Part shown: in pieces, positions 6,141-6,883 of the stretch
Numbering within the stretch: the first letter of the stretch is position 1
Layout: every line of letters starts with the position of its first letter
NCBI GenBank assembly: GCA_030634585.1
Contig: DAOWAM010000027.1
Span: 1-6,883 of the forward strand
Direction: 5' to 3'
Source of the DNA: a bacterium
Lineage (GTDB): Bacteria; Patescibacteriota; Patescibacteriia; UBA2591; DAOWAM01
DNA: 6,883 bases
The notes under the pieces: generated by a model
Seen by the model: the letters and a program-made list of their open reading frames with translations, nothing else
Database searches by the model: none
What the model was told of the DNA's origin: nothing
Program-made: the position numbers and the translations under genes

Positions 6141-6359
6141 ATGATTAAAAAGAAAAGAGTTATTAAAAAAAGAAAACCTGTTGCCAAGAAAAGAAAAATC
6201 GCTAAACGAAAACCTGTTGCCAAGAAAAGAAAAGTCGCTAAACGAAAACCCGCTAAACGAAAAGTTGCTAAAAAAAGAAAACCTGTTGCCAAGAAAAGAA
6301 AAGTCGCTAAACGAAAACCCGCTAAACGAAAACCTGTTGCTAAGAAAAGAAAAAGATAA
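6141..6359 (+). CDS. Lys/Arg-rich repeat protein, histone H1-like (hypothetical)
   Basis: This 72-aa protein uses only M, I, K, R, V, A and P: 31 Lys and 13 Arg (61%), with no acidic, aromatic or Cys residue. The chain is built from 12-residue units of the form KRKPVAKKRKVA, repeated with two shortened versions (KRKPAKRKVAK at about 35-45, KRKPAKR at about 57-63). It resembles the C-terminal tail of histone H1 and bacterial H1-like proteins (Hc1/Hc2, AlgP type) in composition only, so binding to DNA or RNA by charge is likely but inferred. It has a good extended -10 promoter and its own terminator, which argues that it is a real, probably well-expressed gene and not a chance frame. It converges with the rRNA operon. 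The overlapping second frame at 6181-6378 is a shadow of the same repeat. I do not recognise a named family. Disorder in solution is expected. Confidence 0.75.
   Translation: MIKKKRVIKKRKPVAKKRKIAKRKPVAKKRKVAKRKPAKRKVAKKRKPVAKKRKVAKRKPAKRKPVAKKRKR
6208..6332. repeat. 56-bp exact direct repeat inside the basic protein gene
   Basis: Positions 6208-6263 and 6277-6332 are identical over 56 bases, offset by 69 bp (23 codons, in frame). Codon-level identity, including synonymous positions, points to recent duplication or ongoing slippage rather than selection on protein sequence alone. Smaller copies of the same unit (gttgccaagaaaagaaaa) occur at 6180-6197 and, with one change, near 6338. Confidence 0.9.
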
Positions 6360-6381
6360 GATAATAACTAAATTTTAAAAC

Positions 6382-6423
6382 AAAAATCCGTCCAAATTCT
6401 TAAATGAAATTGGACGGATTTTT
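6382..6423. terminator. Bidirectional Rho-independent terminator
   Basis: A 14-bp stem (6382-6395 with 6410-6423, core ATCCGTCCAA) is topped by a mismatch, three more pairs and a six-base loop. The arms start with A-runs and end with T-runs, so it can stop the basic-protein transcript (stop codon 6357-6359) on the plus strand and act as the final or back-up terminator of the minus-strand rRNA operon. Confidence 0.88.
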
Positions 6424-6455
6424 ATTAAATTTACAAAAACAAAAACAGACACATA

Positions 6456-6567
6456 ATTCTGGCGCCGACCTACTCTCGCTCCGAAGAACTACCATCGGCC
6501 CGGAGAAGCTTAACTTCTGAATTCGGAATGGGATCAGGTGTTGCCTTCTCGGTAGAAGCACCAGAAT
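6456..6567 (-). rRNA. rrf: 5S ribosomal RNA
   Basis: The minus strand carries the conserved 5S core CACCTGATCCCATTCCGAA, then TTCAGAAGTTAAGC, GCCGATGGTAGT and GCGAGAGTAGG. The ends pair as TTCTGGTGC with GCGCCAGAA to form helix I. Ends were set by alignment by eye to E. coli 5S (112 nt here, 120 in E. coli) and are good to a few bases. Helix I continues into the flanks as an unusually long precursor stem, 6446-6462 with 6561-6577. This is followed on the RNA by U-rich sequence (complement of 6433-6445), so the stem may also help terminate the operon. It lies about 63 bp downstream of the 23S 3' end. Confidence 0.95.
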
Positions 6568-6630
6568 TATATGTCTGTTTCTATTAAAAAATATAATTCT
6601 AAATAATAAAATAAAAATTTAAATTAATCG

Positions 6631-6883
6631 AAGGATAAAAACTTCGACCGATTAATACTCCTCAGCTGAACACGTTACCGTGCTTACACTTAGAGCTTAT
6701 CAACCCGGTTATCTCCCGGGGGTCTAATAACGAAATCTAATCTTGGGGAGGGCTTCGCGCTTATATGCTTTCAGCGCTTATCCCCGCCAAACTTAGCTAC
6801 CCAGCGATGCCCTTGGCAGGACAACTGGTACACCAGAGGTTTGTTCTTCAAGGTCCTCTCGTACTATCAAAGACTTCCCTCAG
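6631..6883 (-). rRNA. rrl: 23S ribosomal RNA, 3' part (cut by the window edge)
   Basis: About 253 bases of the 3' end of domain VI are present; the rest lies beyond the right edge. The sarcin-ricin loop AGTACGAGAGGACC is intact on the minus strand (about 6853-6866). It is followed by the conserved GGTGTACCAGTTGTCCTGCC, CTGGGTAGCTAAG and GCGCTGAAAGCATATAAG, then GTTGATAAGCTCTAAGTGTAAG near the end. The 3' end is placed by eye against the E. coli ending and may be off by several bases. No intron or insertion is visible in this part. The gene order 23S-5S, read leftward, is the normal bacterial one. Confidence 0.96.

Noticed and set aside
6141..6359. The repeated units as a CRISPR array
   Set aside because: Repeats are contiguous, in frame, without unique spacers, and encode a continuous basic protein.
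6181..6378. 65-codon second frame over the basic repeat gene (MPRKEKSLNEN...)
   Set aside because: The repeat DNA is open in two frames. The 6141 frame fits the promoter and leader, while this one starts inside the repeat and has no start context.

Overview
The window is AT-rich and densely packed. It reads as a small-genome bacterium, most likely a member of the Candidate Phyla Radiation (Patescibacteria, Parcubacteria-like). That placement is inference. It rests on the low GC content, ATGA gene overlaps, a cut-down Fe-S assembly pair, a tiny Lys/Arg repeat protein, and no convincing Shine-Dalgarno sequence before any of the seven protein genes. TGA serves as a stop codon in two genes (trxB and sufC), so the recoded-UGA groups (SR1/Absconditabacteria, Gracilibacteria) are unlikely.

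Left part (1-2750). tsaD, the t6A37 tRNA-modification enzyme, lies on the minus strand. A plus-strand terminator overlaps its 3' end and implies a convergent gene just outside the window. A short divergent promoter region separates tsaD from a plus-strand tRNA-Ala(UGC) gene with the G3:U70 identity pair and an encoded CCA. Next comes a 439-aa protein made of two fused HAD-hydrolase domains, the second with a Met in place of the usual second Asp. A perfect 12-bp hairpin terminator ends this unit and also the operon arriving from the other side.

Centre (2773-5788, minus strand). Four genes lie in the order trxA - trxB - sufC - sufB-like. trxB/sufC and sufC/sufB overlap by ATGA. The last two are an ATPase plus one short (306-aa) scaffold that keeps the SufB Cys and His-Glu positions, resembling the minimal SufBC/SMS type of Fe-S assembly. 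The thioredoxin and thioredoxin reductase beside them suggest a dedicated thiol electron supply. The reductase has lost two of the arginines that usually bind NADPH.

Right part (5789-6883). A 352-bp gene-free AT-rich region holds the divergent promoters for the trx-suf operon and for a 72-aa protein that is 61% Lys+Arg and internally repetitive. A strong hairpin terminator follows. The 3' end of an rRNA operon, 5S and partial 23S on the minus strand, converges on it and runs off the right edge.

Together the window covers translation (rRNA, tRNA-Ala, t6A modification), Fe-S and redox maintenance, and a likely nucleic-acid-binding basic protein.
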